A DNA stretch of 64,000 nt from Burkholderia cepacia (GTDB lineage: Bacteria; Pseudomonadota; Gammaproteobacteria; Burkholderiales; Burkholderiaceae): positions 248,001 to 312,000 of the forward strand of contig NZ_CP013444.1 in assembly GCF_001718835.1 (NCBI RefSeq), in the 5' to 3' direction. Under the pieces are notes generated by a model. The model saw only the letters and a list, made by a program, of their open reading frames with translations, was not told the DNA's origin and did no database searches. The number at the start of each line of letters is the position of its first letter. The stretch's first letter is position 1. Positions 51,782 to 61,101 of this stretch are shown here, piece by piece. The position numbers and the translations under genes are program-made.

Positions 51782-52609
51782 TCAGAAGCGGTAGTTGACC
51801 GACGCGAGCGTATTGAGCTCGGTCCTGCGCTCGGTGATCGGGCTCGACGCGGCATGGTGCTGCAAGCGCCCGAGCGTCACCGCGACCGAGCCGACCCAGT
51901 GCTTCGAGAAGTCGTAGCTGACGTAGCCGTTCAGATGCACGTCGCGGATGCCCGCGCCGGTGTTGTAGGCGGGCAGCCCCGACGCGGCGCTCTGCTGGTT
52001 CGACACGCCGAAGAACGTGCGCGTATGGACGGCGTCCGCCCACGTGAAGCCGGGCCCGGCGGAGAACAGCCAGCCGCCTGCGGGCAGCGACGCGTAGAGA
52101 TCGGTGAGCACGGTCTTGCCCTGATGGTGTCCGGCGATGTCCTGATACATCGCGACGGAGCCCGTGAACATCCAGACCGTGTAATCGGCGAAGAGCTTCA
52201 GCTTCGGGCCGGCGTTCACGTTGCCGAGCCCGTGCAGGCGCGGATCGTCGCTCTCGTGGCGCGACACGAAATCGAGCGTGAGGGCTGCGCCGACGTGATA
52301 GTCGTCGCCGCGCAGCACGTTCACGCCCAGCACGTCGGGGCCTTGCGAGAAGATGCGGTCGTCGTAGGAAATGTCGAGCGCGGGATAGGGGAACGCGCGC
52401 AGGTCCCGCGAGCCCGGGTATCGCGGCGAGACGAACAGGCCCGGCCCGAACGCGATCTTCCATTTGCCGGCGGGCTGGACGGCCGCGTCGGCAGCGGTTG
52501 CGGCGGATGCGGCGTCGGCGGCCGATGCGTCGAGCGCGCAGACGGTCAGCGACAATCCCGCCGCCAGCAGCGCGGCCCGCTTTGCGGTGAGGAACGCAGG
52601 AAGCTTCAT
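51782..52609 (-). CDS. MipA/OmpV-family outer-membrane protein
   Basis: A 275-residue outer-membrane protein. A signal peptide ends near DASAADAA, then an Ala/Asp-rich linker, then beta strands with PRYPGSRDLRAFPYPALDIS, VLGVNVLRGDDYHVGAALTL and a final phenylalanine in LASVNYRF. The family includes MltA-interacting MipA scaffolds. ATG 52609 overlaps the hydrolase stop (ATGA), so it is translated with that gene; an in-frame GTG at 52612 is a minor alternative. Confidence 0.88.
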   Translation of the reverse strand: MKLPAFLTAKRAALLAAGLSLTVCALDASAADAASAATAADAAVQPAGKWKIAFGPGLFVSPRYPGSRDLRAFPYPALDISYDDRIFSQGPDVLGVNVLRGDDYHVGAALTLDFVSRHESDDPRLHGLGNVNAGPKLKLFADYTVWMFTGSVAMYQDIAGHHQGKTVLTDLYASLPAGGWLFSAGPGFTWADAVHTRTFFGVSNQQSAASGLPAYNTGAGIRDVHLNGYVSYDFSKHWVGSVAVTLGRLQHHAASSPITERRTELNTLASVNYRF

Positions 52610-53502
52610 CACGACGTCCGCCCGTTGCCCAGTGTCGCCAGCTGCCGCAGGCGGCGCGCCAGCGCCTTCGAGACGACCGGCTTGGCGCCGGCGTCGCCCG
52701 TGCGGCTTGCCATTTCGCTTTCGCGCAGGAACAGCGCGGTTTCCCGCGCGACGATTTCGCGTTCGTTGTCGGAAGTGATCATGTGATACGAGTCGTCGAG
52801 CCAGATGGTTCGCAGGAAGCCGGCCCCGATCGACGAAGCGATGAAGCGCGCATTGCGCGGGCTCGACGTTTCATCGTCGATGGCATGGATGATCAGGCAG
52901 TCGTTGCGGATCGCGCGCACCTTCGGGCGCACGCAAGCCGCGAGCCGGCTGGCCTCGTGCAGGGCGGGGAGCGAGATCGTCGACGGACCGATTTCGCTGA
53001 AGTCGTCGCGGCTCATCGCGCGCGCGATCTTCGCGCGCAGCGCCTCGTTGCGCAGGCCGTAGGGCGCCGATTCGCGATACCGGTAGCGGTGGCGCATCGG
53101 CGAGTAATACGCCCAGTTCAGCAGGAAGCGATACCACGGAATCGCCCAGCCGTCGTACGCGAGGGTGAGCGACAGCAGCGCAACGGCCTGCGCCTGTGGA
53201 CGGCGATGCGCGAGCGCGAGCGCAAGCGTCGCGCCGATCGACAGCCCGCAGATCGACACGCGTTCGTAGCGTGCGGCGAGCGCGTCGTATTCGCGCGTCG
53301 CGGCGTCGAGCCATTGCTCCATCGCCTGTTCCGGCGTGCCGGCGCTGTAGCCGTCCAGCACCGGCGCGCACGTCGTGAAGCCCTCGTCGTTCAGGAAGCG
53401 CGCGAGATAGCGGAATTCCAGCGGCGAGCTGGACAGCCCGTGCAGCATCAGCACGGCGTGGCCGTCGCCTTCGTTGAACACCGTTCTGGCGGAGATTGAC
53501 AT
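52609..53502 (-). CDS. alpha/beta hydrolase, carboxylesterase type
   Basis: A 297-residue hydrolase: LMLHGLSSSPLEF holds the oxyanion region, ICGLSIGATLAL the nucleophile serine in G-L-S-I-G, HAIDDETSS the acid, and DSYHMIT the histidine. This is the carboxylesterase/monoacylglycerol-lipase-like group. It is coupled by overlap to the MipA gene and preceded by the DUF4118 gene 19 bp away, so a three-gene envelope operon is likely. Confidence 0.85.
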   Translation of the reverse strand: MSISARTVFNEGDGHAVLMLHGLSSSPLEFRYLARFLNDEGFTTCAPVLDGYSAGTPEQAMEQWLDAATREYDALAARYERVSICGLSIGATLALALAHRRPQAQAVALLSLTLAYDGWAIPWYRFLLNWAYYSPMRHRYRYRESAPYGLRNEALRAKIARAMSRDDFSEIGPSTISLPALHEASRLAACVRPKVRAIRNDCLIIHAIDDETSSPRNARFIASSIGAGFLRTIWLDDSYHMITSDNEREIVARETALFLRESEMASRTGDAGAKPVVSKALARRLRQLATLGNGRTS

Positions 53503-53521
53503 GTGTAAACAGACCCTGGCG

Positions 53522-54340
53522 TCAGTCGTCGATGCGCAGCACGAGGAAATCGCCCGCGTGCGTCGTGAAGCGTTCGCAGACGCAGTCGGCGAAGCGCCTG
53601 GCGCCGTCGCCCGCCGCGTCGCCCGCCGCGCGCGTGGCGGGCGTGCCGGACCGGCGCAGCCGCACGCGGTGCCGGCCGGCCGAGAGGGTCTTCGACAGGC
53701 GGCGGAGATCGTCCGGGTCGACGTCGTCGAAGCGGGGGCCGGGCGCGATTTCCGCCGGCGGTGGCAGCGCGGCATGGGCGCCGCTCGCCGGGCCGCTCGT
53801 GCCGCCGCTCCATGCGGGGTTGTGTTCGAGCGCCTGCATCAGCACGAAGGTCCGGTGGTACTGCGACAGGTGATGCAGCAGCCGGTGCGTTTCATCGATC
53901 GCGCGGCGCGCGAGCAAGCGCTCGTTGTCGTGGCGCAGCAGCATCTCGTAGCGCGACTGCGCGACGGACGCGATCAGTTCCGCGCGGAATTGCGCGCGCC
54001 TCAGGCGCTCGATCAGCGTAATCAGCACGAGCGCGACCAGCGGGTACGAGACGACGAACAGGATGTCGGAGCGATCGATGACGTCGAACACGCCATAAGG
54101 CGGCACGAACAGGTAGTCGGCGATGCACAGGCCGGCCAGCATCACGGTCAGCGCGGGCGCGAGGCCGAAGTAGTACTCGATCAGCACGGCGGCGATGCTG
54201 AAAGCGGTGCCCGGCATGACGGGACCGAGCAGCGGGTGCAACAGGAGGCGCGCACCGCTCGCCAGGCCCAGCGCGGCGAGTGCGGCAACCCATCGCCGTG
54301 GCCCGCGTGGCGCCCAGCGGCGGGCGTTCTGGATCTGCAT
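53522..54340 (-). CDS. DUF4118 (KdpD-like) membrane sensor-type protein
   Basis: A 272-residue protein. Four membrane segments in the first about 110 residues include GTAFSIAAVLIEYYFGLAPA and LCIADYLFVPPYGVFDV, the DUF4118 pattern found in KdpD. A helical linker follows (LIASVAQSRYEMLLRHDNER), then a soluble C-terminal part without kinase H or ATP motifs. So it is a sensor-like membrane protein that is not itself a kinase. It is first in a run with the hydrolase and MipA genes. Confidence 0.8.
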   Translation of the reverse strand: MQIQNARRWAPRGPRRWVAALAALGLASGARLLLHPLLGPVMPGTAFSIAAVLIEYYFGLAPALTVMLAGLCIADYLFVPPYGVFDVIDRSDILFVVSYPLVALVLITLIERLRRAQFRAELIASVAQSRYEMLLRHDNERLLARRAIDETHRLLHHLSQYHRTFVLMQALEHNPAWSGGTSGPASGAHAALPPPAEIAPGPRFDDVDPDDLRRLSKTLSAGRHRVRLRRSGTPATRAAGDAAGDGARRFADCVCERFTTHAGDFLVLRIDD

Positions 54341-54704
54341 GAGTCTGGAGTTCGCCGGCGGACCGGGCGTGATTTATCTGGGGCCGAAAACGGCCGGCGT
54401 AGCGAGGCGTGCGCGCGAGTCATGAGCGACCCACGGCACGAGTGGGCCGAACGATAGCACATGTAATTTCTCGTAGTAATTGGCGGCGCCGGGTTTCGGC
54501 GCGGCGATCGACGAAGGAATGGCGCGGGGCCCGCTGCCGTCGGGCCGAGCCGGTCGCGAAGGCTTTCCGGCGACCCGGGGCATCCGCCATGCGGCGGTCC
54601 GTCCGATCGGATCGGAAACATTACATCCATCCATCCTTCGCTTACCAAAAACTGTCACCAAGCACCGCTAAGCTTTCGCCACCCTCACAACCGGACCCTC
54701 CGTC
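54341..54704. promoter_or_regulatory. divergent spacer with a possible PHO box
   Basis: A 364-bp spacer. CTTACCA-AAAA-CTGTCAC at 54641-54658 has the 11-bp spacing of PhoB boxes; the second half fits the consensus CTGTCAT in 6 of 7 places, the first half poorly. Secreted nucleases are often under phosphate control. The rest shows nothing clear. Confidence 0.3.
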
Positions 54705-56519
54705 ATGCGTGCTCCGATTCCCGTGTCTGCCCTCCTGTTGCTCCTGCCCGCCCTTGCCGCCGCGCCGGCGCTCGCGGCCACCGCCGCGCCCGTCAGCGCG
54801 AACTGCGGCGGCAGCACGACGCCGATCGCCGATATCCAGGGGCCGGGCGCGCCGTCGCCGCTCGCCGGCCAGAACGTGTCGATCGAAGCGGTCGTCACTG
54901 CCGATTTCGGCGGCGCGGACGGCTTCGGCGGCTTCTTCGTCCAGCAGGCCGATGCGCAGCGCCGCAACCAGCCTGGCGTGTCCGAGGGCCTGTTCGTCTA
55001 TGCGCCGAAAGTGCGGGCGAAGGCGGGCGATCTCGTGCACGTGACGGGCAAGGTCGAGGAGAAGTACGGGCAGACGCAGCTCACGCAGTCGGGCGCGATC
55101 GCGGTGTGCGCGAACGGCCAGACCGTCACGCCCGCGACGCTCACGCTGCCGGTCGACAGCCCGAACGCGTTCGCCGCATACGAAGGGATGCGGGTGCGCC
55201 TGCCGCAGACGCTGAACGTCACCGACAACTACGAACTCGGCCGCTACGGCAGCGTGCTGCTCAGCAACGGCCGCCTGCGCACGCCGACGAGCGTCGTGCC
55301 GCCCGCGCAGGCACAGGCGCAGATCGATGCGAACGCACGCAACCGTCTCGTCCTCGACGACGGCTCGAACAAGCAGAACCCCGCGACCGTGCCGTATCCG
55401 GCGCCGGGCCTGTCGGCCGCGAACACGCTGCGTGCGGGTTACACGGTGCGCGACGTCGAAGGCGTGCTCGAAGTGCGTTACGGTGCATGGCGCGTGCAGC
55501 CGCTGCCCGGCGCGGCCGTGCCGGCATTCGACGCGCGCACGAACCCGCGCACCAACGCACCCGCGCGCGATCCGAAATCGAACCTGCGCGTCGCGTCGTT
55601 CAACGTCCTCAACTACTTCAACGGCAACGGGCTCGGAGGCGGCTTCGACGATCCGAACAACCGCGGCGCGAAAACCTTCCAGGAATTCCAGCGCCAGGAG
55701 GCGAAGATCGTCAGCGCGCTGAAGGCGATCGACGCCGACGTGATCGGCCTGATGGAAATCCAGAACAACGGCTACGGCGAACTGAGCGCGGTGCGCCAGC
55801 TCGCGGCGAAGCTCGGCAACCACTGGCGCGTGGTCGATCCGGGCGTGTCGCGCCTCGGCGGCGACGCGATCGCGGTCGCGATGATCTACGACAGCCGCAA
55901 GGTCGAACCGGTCGGCCGCGCGGCCACGCTCGCGATCGACGACAAGAACCGCCAGCCGCTCGCGCAGTCGTTCCGGCTGGTCGGCGGCAACAAGCAGTCG
56001 CTGACGGTCGCGGTCAACCACCTGAAGTCGAAGAACTGCCCGGACGCCACGAACGACGATCTCGACCAGGGTGACGGCCAGGGCTGCTGGAACCCGACGC
56101 GCACGCGCGCGGCGGCGAAGGTGGCCGACTGGCTCGCCGGCAATCCGACGGGCGTCGCGGGCCAGGGCGTGCTGCTGATCGGCGACTTCAACAGCTACAC
56201 GTACGAAGACCCGATCCGCACGCTCGAATCGCGCGGCTACCGCAACCTCGTCGCGCGCTGGATCGGCGCGAACGCGTACAGCTACGTGTACAACGGCGAA
56301 GCCGGCTATCTCGATCACGCGCTCGCGACGCTGCCGCTCGCGTCGCATGTGAAGGCCGTGCACGAATGGCACATCAACGCGGACGAGCCGCTCGCGCTGC
56401 AGTACACGCTCGCCTACAAGAGCGCCGAGCAGCAACGGACCTGGTACGCGCCGGATGCGTATCGTTCGTCGGATCACGACCCGGTGCTGATCGATATCGC
56501 GCTGCCGGGCGGCCGCTGA
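54705..56519 (+). CDS. secreted endonuclease/exonuclease/phosphatase (ExeM/NucH-like)
   Basis: A 604-residue secreted nuclease. A signal peptide ends near ALAATAAP. Residues about 35-140 form an OB-fold (IADIQGPGAPSPLAGQNVSI, VHVTGKVEEKYGQTQLT). The EEP catalytic domain from about residue 290 has LRVASFNVLNYFNG, DADVIGLMEIQNNGYGE with the metal glutamate, NHLKSKNC, LLIGDFNSYTYEDP and the final SSDHDPVLIDI. It degrades DNA outside the cell, useful for phosphate supply or biofilm turnover. No rhombosortase or LPXTG-like tail is seen. Confidence 0.92.
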   Translation: MRAPIPVSALLLLLPALAAAPALAATAAPVSANCGGSTTPIADIQGPGAPSPLAGQNVSIEAVVTADFGGADGFGGFFVQQADAQRRNQPGVSEGLFVYAPKVRAKAGDLVHVTGKVEEKYGQTQLTQSGAIAVCANGQTVTPATLTLPVDSPNAFAAYEGMRVRLPQTLNVTDNYELGRYGSVLLSNGRLRTPTSVVPPAQAQAQIDANARNRLVLDDGSNKQNPATVPYPAPGLSAANTLRAGYTVRDVEGVLEVRYGAWRVQPLPGAAVPAFDARTNPRTNAPARDPKSNLRVASFNVLNYFNGNGLGGGFDDPNNRGAKTFQEFQRQEAKIVSALKAIDADVIGLMEIQNNGYGELSAVRQLAAKLGNHWRVVDPGVSRLGGDAIAVAMIYDSRKVEPVGRAATLAIDDKNRQPLAQSFRLVGGNKQSLTVAVNHLKSKNCPDATNDDLDQGDGQGCWNPTRTRAAAKVADWLAGNPTGVAGQGVLLIGDFNSYTYEDPIRTLESRGYRNLVARWIGANAYSYVYNGEAGYLDHALATLPLASHVKAVHEWHINADEPLALQYTLAYKSAEQQRTWYAPDAYRSSDHDPVLIDIALPGGR

Positions 56520-56537
56520 TCGCCGGCCGGGGGGCTT

Positions 56538-56570
56538 CGCCGCGCGGCATGCACGCCATGCCGCGCGGCG
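56538..56570. terminator. perfect 14-bp hairpin between convergent genes
   Basis: CGCCGCGCGGCATG and CATGCCGCGCGGCG pair perfectly around a 5-nt loop, 19 bp after the nuclease stop and 19 bp before the end of the convergent kinase gene. Very stable; no T run. It probably separates the two transcripts. Confidence 0.6.
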
Positions 56571-56588
56571 TGGCGAGTGAAGAACGGT

Positions 56589-57989
56589 TCAGGCCGTGGC
56601 CGGAACGGGAAAGCGCAGGATGAAGGTCGTGCCGGCGTCGTCGCTCACCGCCTCGACCTTGCCGCGATGCAGCTCCATGATCGATTTCACGATCGCGAGC
56701 CCGAGGCCCGCATTTCTGGACGATCCGTGCCGCGACGAATCGATGCGGTAGAAGCGCTCGAAGATGCGGTCGATGTGCTCCGGCGCGATCGGGCGTCCGC
56801 GATTCGTCACCTTGACGACGGAAAACCCCGCGGACGATAGCGCGGCCAGTTCGATCGTCGAGCCGGCCAGCGCATGTTCGAGCGCGTTCGACGCGAGATT
56901 GCTGACGGCGCGGCGAAACAACGAGGGATCTGCCGCCACCCGCGCGTCGCCTTCGACCACGATGCTGATGTCCTTTTCGTCGGCGATGCCCTGGAAGTAC
57001 GACGCCAGCCGGCCCAGCTCGTTCGCCGCGTCGAGGTCCGACAGCTTAAGGTGCTGTTGCGCGTTGTCGGTGCGCGCGAGAAACAGCATGTTCTCGATCA
57101 TCCGCTGCAGCCGTTCGCATTCCTCGATGTTCGAATCGATCAGCGCTTCGTATTCCTCGGTCGTGCGCGCGCGCGACAGCGTGACCTGCGACGAACTGAT
57201 CACGTTGGCGAGCGGCGTGCGCATGTCGTGCGCGAGATCGGACGAGAACTGGGAGAGCCGCACGAACGCGCGTTCGAGGCGGTCGAGCATGCGATTCACG
57301 GAGACGGCGAGTTCACGCAGCTCGACCGGGCCGCCGCGCGCGTCGAGCCGCGCGTTCAGGTTGTGCGCCTCGATGCGTGACGTCTGCCGGCCGAGGCTCT
57401 TGACCGGGCGCAGCCCGCGGCGCGCAACCGCATAGCCGAGCGCGCCGACGAGGATCGCGCCGACGGCAACCGCGAGCCAGATGTCGACGCGATAGCTTTC
57501 GAGCAGCGACTGGCGATCGGCCGCCGTGCGTGCCAGCGCGACCTGGATCGCATCGCCGGACGGCAGCGTCGCTTCGGCGACGATGCAGCGGGACGGCCCG
57601 ATGCCGTCGGGCGAGCAGCTAAACGGCCGGCGGCCCGGATGCCGGCCGGTGACGAGCGCGTCGAGCTTCACGTCCGGCTTGTCGGTGTGCTCGACCAGCA
57701 GCGTGTTGCGGCTGTCGTAGATGCCGAGATAGACGCCCGGATGCGACAGCAGCACTTCGTGAACGATGGCCGGGTTCGTGCGGACGGCCTCGGTCGAGCC
57801 GCTCGCATGCGCAAGCTGCAGGAACTGGTTGAGCTTGCCGGAGATCTCGATGTCGTCGCGCCGCGTCAGCTCGGCGGACAGCGAGCGATACAGGTACGCG
57901 CCGGTCAGCGCGAACACGAGCGCGGCGACGACGGCGAACGCCAGCGTCAGGCGCCGGAGCAGCGAGTACGGTGCGGGGCCGTCGGTCAC
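56589..57989 (-). CDS. heavy-metal sensor histidine kinase (CusS/IrlS-like)
   Basis: A 466-residue sensor kinase. Membrane segments lie at about 15-36 and 169-189 around a periplasmic sensor part; a HAMP domain follows; H254 is in SSDLAHDMRTPLANVI; the N box is VSNLASNALEHAL and the G box region GLGLAIVKSI. This is the CusS/CopS/IrlS class that senses copper or silver in the periplasm. Its start overlaps the stop of the response regulator gene (ATGA). Divergent copper genes support copper as the signal. Confidence 0.93.
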   Translation of the reverse strand: MTDGPAPYSLLRRLTLAFAVVAALVFALTGAYLYRSLSAELTRRDDIEISGKLNQFLQLAHASGSTEAVRTNPAIVHEVLLSHPGVYLGIYDSRNTLLVEHTDKPDVKLDALVTGRHPGRRPFSCSPDGIGPSRCIVAEATLPSGDAIQVALARTAADRQSLLESYRVDIWLAVAVGAILVGALGYAVARRGLRPVKSLGRQTSRIEAHNLNARLDARGGPVELRELAVSVNRMLDRLERAFVRLSQFSSDLAHDMRTPLANVISSSQVTLSRARTTEEYEALIDSNIEECERLQRMIENMLFLARTDNAQQHLKLSDLDAANELGRLASYFQGIADEKDISIVVEGDARVAADPSLFRRAVSNLASNALEHALAGSTIELAALSSAGFSVVKVTNRGRPIAPEHIDRIFERFYRIDSSRHGSSRNAGLGLAIVKSIMELHRGKVEAVSDDAGTTFILRFPVPATA

Positions 57990-58657
57990 GAACGATCCTC
58001 GAGCACGTAGCCCATTCCGCGGATCGTGTGGATCAGCTTCTTCTCGTAGGCGTTGTCGATTTTCGCGCGCAGGCGCTTGATCGCCGCATCGACGACGTTC
58101 GTGTCGCTGTCGAAATTCATGTCCCAGATCTGCGACGTGATGAAGGTGCGCGTCAGCACTTCGCCTTCGCGTTCCGCGAGCAGTTGCAGCAGCGCGAATT
58201 CCTGCGCGGTCAGGTCGATGCGGGTGTCGGCGCGCTTCACGCGCCGCCTGATGAGGTCGACTTCGAGATCGGCGACATGCAGGATGTCGCGCACGTTGCG
58301 CGGCGCGCGCCGCAGCAGCGAGCGGATACGCGCGAGAAACTCGGCATACGCGAACGGCTTGAGCAGGTAGTCGTCCGCGCCCAATTCAAGGCCGGTCACC
58401 TTGTCCTCGATCGCCTCGCGCGCCGTGAGCAGCAGCACCGGCGTCTGCTTCTGCGCGCGCAGGCGCCGGAGCACCTCGAAGCCATCCATTTCCGGCAGCA
58501 TCACGTCGAGCACGATCAGGTCGAAGCTTTCGTGCAGCGCAAGGAACAGCCCGTCCTTGCCGGTTTCCGCGACGTCGACCGTGTAACTCGCCTCCATCAA
58601 CCCTTTCCGGAGGTACGACGCCATCTTGGGTTCGTCTTCGACTATCAGTATCCGCAT
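57986..58657 (-). CDS. heavy-metal response regulator (CusR/CopR/IrlR-like)
   Basis: A 223-residue OmpR-family regulator. The receiver has VEDEP, D51 in IVLDVMLPEMDGF and the lysine in LLKPFAYAEF. The winged-helix C-terminus has DLTAQEFALLQLLAEREGEV and TNVVDAAIKRLRAKID. It should bind the two matching dyads at 58747-58762 and 58801-58816 in the spacer ahead of it. ATG 58657 gives the standard start. Confidence 0.94.
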   Translation of the reverse strand: MRILIVEDEPKMASYLRKGLMEASYTVDVAETGKDGLFLALHESFDLIVLDVMLPEMDGFEVLRRLRAQKQTPVLLLTAREAIEDKVTGLELGADDYLLKPFAYAEFLARIRSLLRRAPRNVRDILHVADLEVDLIRRRVKRADTRIDLTAQEFALLQLLAEREGEVLTRTFITSQIWDMNFDSDTNVVDAAIKRLRAKIDNAYEKKLIHTIRGMGYVLEDRS

Positions 58658-58746
58658 TGCTGAGTGGGTCGTGCTGTCTGTAGTGAGGCGGGTCGGTCCA
58701 GGGTCCGAGCTTGGGGCGGCGCGGACGCGCCGGGCATGACGGCTGG

Positions 58747-58762
58747 ATGACAATTTTTTCAT
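58747..58762. promoter_or_regulatory. CusR/CopR-type box 1
   Basis: ATGACAATTTTTTCAT: half sites ATGACA and TCAT with the same spacing as box 2. E. coli CusR boxes have ATGACAA-N2-TTGTCAT. It lies 90 bp upstream of the response regulator start, so it may serve the regulator operon. Confidence 0.55.
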
Positions 58763-58800
58763 GAAGCGCCGGCCGTCGACGGTCCGGACAACGCGCCTGC

Positions 58801-58816
58801 ATGACATTTCGGTCAT
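58801..58816. promoter_or_regulatory. CusR/CopR-type box 2
   Basis: ATGACATTTCGGTCAT, a perfect dyad of 5-bp arms ATGAC/GTCAT, 81 bp before the copper operon start at 58897 and 54 bp from box 1. It probably serves the copper operon. Confidence 0.6.
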
Positions 58817-58896
58817 TTTATGGCCATGCCGGCGTCATGCGCGCGGCGCTAAGCTGCGGCCCACGTTCTGTCCTGACACACTCGATTGCCGCTTCC

Positions 58897-59286
58897 ATGT
58901 CGTACTGGCGCACATTCTTCATCGTCGTCTTGCTGGCGCTGAGCCTTCCGGTTCAGTCGTTTGCGGCCGTCTCGACGCAATGCGCCGCCGCGCAGGACGA
59001 TGCGCCCCGGTACCTGCAACAGGCCGCGCCAGCATACCACCGCGACATGCAACGCATGGCGCGTGCGGACGGCGCGCATCACCCTCGACATCACGACGGC
59101 GCGCACCACGCGCATGCGTGTTCGACCTGTGCATCCTGCTGCATCGGCACGGGATTGCCGGCGATGCCTGCCGCGGCCGTTGCACCGGCCGCCGCTCGCG
59201 CCGCCCGCCCCATTCCGCCTCCCGTCGGCGTCGCGTCGTTCCTGACCGACGGCATCGAGCGACCGCCTCGCCGCTTTCCCGTCTAG
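58897..59286 (+). CDS. small secreted His/Cys-rich metal-binding protein of the copper operon
   Basis: A 129-residue protein with signal peptide MSYWRTFFIVVLLALSLPVQ ending near SFAAVS. The centre is rich in possible ligands: HHPRHHDGAHHAHACSTCAS, then CC. It is similar in plan to CopL/DUF2946-type proteins that lead copper operons and aid copper sensing or sequestration. ATG 58897 is chosen for the signal peptide. It is first gene of the copper operon, after box 2. Confidence 0.78.
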   Translation: MSYWRTFFIVVLLALSLPVQSFAAVSTQCAAAQDDAPRYLQQAAPAYHRDMQRMARADGAHHPRHHDGAHHAHACSTCASCCIGTGLPAMPAAAVAPAAARAARPIPPPVGVASFLTDGIERPPRRFPV

Positions 59287-59358
59287 TTCGCCGTCGCGGT
59301 CGATGAACCGCGCTACGCCTTCGACCTGGTGCGCCGATACGCGCCTGCCAGCTGATTC

Positions 59359-59670
59359 ATGACGAGAACACGTATGCGACTAATCTCTGCAGCGCTGCTC
59401 GGCGCGGCGGCTACCTTGCCGTCGCTCGCGCATGCCGCAACAACGATGCCTGACCCCACGGACGCGACGGCCCCGGTGCCGGCGATGACCGTTCCCTCTG
59501 CGTTCGACGGCTATCAGCCTTACCGCGACGGCGACGGGCCGACGTGGCTGCAATTGAACAAGGCCGTCCTCGACAAACCGGCCAAAGGCGGCATGAAGCG
59601 CGGCGGCGCGCCGGCCCAACCGGCCGGCGGCCATTCGAACCACGCGAAGCACGAGGAAACCGCCAAATGA
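59359..59670 (+). CDS. small secreted protein of the copper operon
   Basis: A 103-residue protein with a signal peptide ending near LAHAATTM. PSAFDGYQPYRDGDGPTWLQ is the conserved-looking core; the tail is basic with HSNHAKHEE. Its stop overlaps the start of the TolC-type gene (ATGA). A second start at 59374 is possible. Unknown function, probably linked to the efflux protein that follows. Confidence 0.72.
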   Translation: MTRTRMRLISAALLGAAATLPSLAHAATTMPDPTDATAPVPAMTVPSAFDGYQPYRDGDGPTWLQLNKAVLDKPAKGGMKRGGAPAQPAGGHSNHAKHEETAK

Positions 59671-61100
59671 TGCGACGATTCCTTACCGCTCGAATGGGAG
59701 CGGGCATCGCGGTGATGGCGTTGCTCGCGGGCTGCACCACGTTCTCCAGGGACGGCGGTTTCGATACGGTGTCCACCGCCGCCAGGGAGCGGCTCGGCAA
59801 GGACGCGATCGTCGTCAGGACGGAAGACGACCGGAATGTCGCGGCAAAACGCACGCAGGAACTGCTCGCCAAGCCGCTCACGATGGACGATGCCGTGCAG
59901 GTCGCGCTGCTGAACAATCGCGGCCTTCAGGCATCCTATGCGGAACTGGGCCTGTCCGAAGCCGACCTGGTGCAGGCCGGCCGCCTCCCGAACCCTGGGT
60001 TCACGTTCAGCCGGACCCGCGCGGGAAACGGCGACCTGAGCATCGGCCGCACGTTTTCGGCGAACGTGCTCGGTCTCCTGACGTTGCCGTTCGCCGCGCG
60101 CATCGAAGGGCGCCGCTTCGAGCAGACCAAGCTCGAGACGGCGGACGCCATGCTCAAGGTCGCCGCCGACGCGCGTCGCGCGTACGTCAACGCGGTGGCG
60201 GCCGAGCAGGCCGCCAGGTACGCGGAGCAGGTGAAGGATTCCGCGGACGCCGGCGCCGAACTGGCGTCGCGCATGCGTCAGGCGGGCAACTTCAGCAAGC
60301 TCGACCATGCGCGCGAGCAGGCGTTCCACGCCGATGCGGTCGCGCAGCACGCGAAGGCGCGCCAGCAGGCCGTGGCCGCGCGCGAGAAGCTCACGCGCGC
60401 GATGGGCGTGTGGGGGGCCGGCACGCAATACGCGCTGCCCGAGCGCTTGCCGGACCTGCCGACGGCGCGCCCGGATCTTCAGGACCTCGAAAGCTACGCG
60501 ATGCAGAACCGCCTCGACATCCAGGCCGCGAAGCTGCAGACGCGGGGCGTCGCGTCGTCGCTGGGGCTCACCAAGGCGACGCGCTTCATCAACGCGCTCG
60601 ATGTCGGGTATCTGAACGACTACGAGACCGGCAAGGGTCACGAGCACGGCTTCGAGATCAGCGTCGAGATTCCGCTGTTCGACTGGGGCGGCGCGAAGGT
60701 CGCGCGAGCGGAGGCCGTGTACATGCAGTCGGCGAACCAGCTCGCGCGCACCGCGATCGATGCGCGTTCCGACGTGCGCGAATCGTATGCGGCCTACCTG
60801 ACGAGCTACGACGTCGCCACCCACTATCGCGACGAAGTCGTGCCGCTGCGCAAGACGATCTCGGACGAGCTGCTGCTGCGCTACAACGGGATGCTCGCGA
60901 GCGTGTTCGAGCTGCTGGCCGATGCACGCGAACAGGTCGGCGCGGTGAACGGCTACATCGACGCGCTGAAGGACTATTGGCTTGCCGAAACCGACCTCCA
61001 GCAGGCGGTCGGCGGCCATCTGCCCCGCGCGGGCGCAGCGCAGCCCGCTTCGGCTCCCACGGCACAACCGGCGCCGGCAACGCATCCGGAAGGTCATTGA
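59667..61100 (+). CDS. TolC/OprM-family outer-membrane efflux lipoprotein
   Basis: A 477-residue outer-membrane factor. The lipobox is LLAGC near residue 23. The two repeats of coiled-coil hairpins have LTMDDAVQVALLNNRGLQAS, PNPGFTFSRT, GFEISVEIPLFDWGGAKVAR and DVRESYAAYLTSYDVATHYR. It carries copper or another substrate out through the outer membrane or periplasm. No RND pump or membrane fusion protein is nearby in this window, so partners must lie beyond 64000 or elsewhere. An Ala/Pro-rich tail closes the protein. Confidence 0.88.
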   Translation: MMRRFLTARMGAGIAVMALLAGCTTFSRDGGFDTVSTAARERLGKDAIVVRTEDDRNVAAKRTQELLAKPLTMDDAVQVALLNNRGLQASYAELGLSEADLVQAGRLPNPGFTFSRTRAGNGDLSIGRTFSANVLGLLTLPFAARIEGRRFEQTKLETADAMLKVAADARRAYVNAVAAEQAARYAEQVKDSADAGAELASRMRQAGNFSKLDHAREQAFHADAVAQHAKARQQAVAAREKLTRAMGVWGAGTQYALPERLPDLPTARPDLQDLESYAMQNRLDIQAAKLQTRGVASSLGLTKATRFINALDVGYLNDYETGKGHEHGFEISVEIPLFDWGGAKVARAEAVYMQSANQLARTAIDARSDVRESYAAYLTSYDVATHYRDEVVPLRKTISDELLLRYNGMLASVFELLADAREQVGAVNGYIDALKDYWLAETDLQQAVGGHLPRAGAAQPASAPTAQPAPATHPEGH

Positions 61101-61101
61101 C

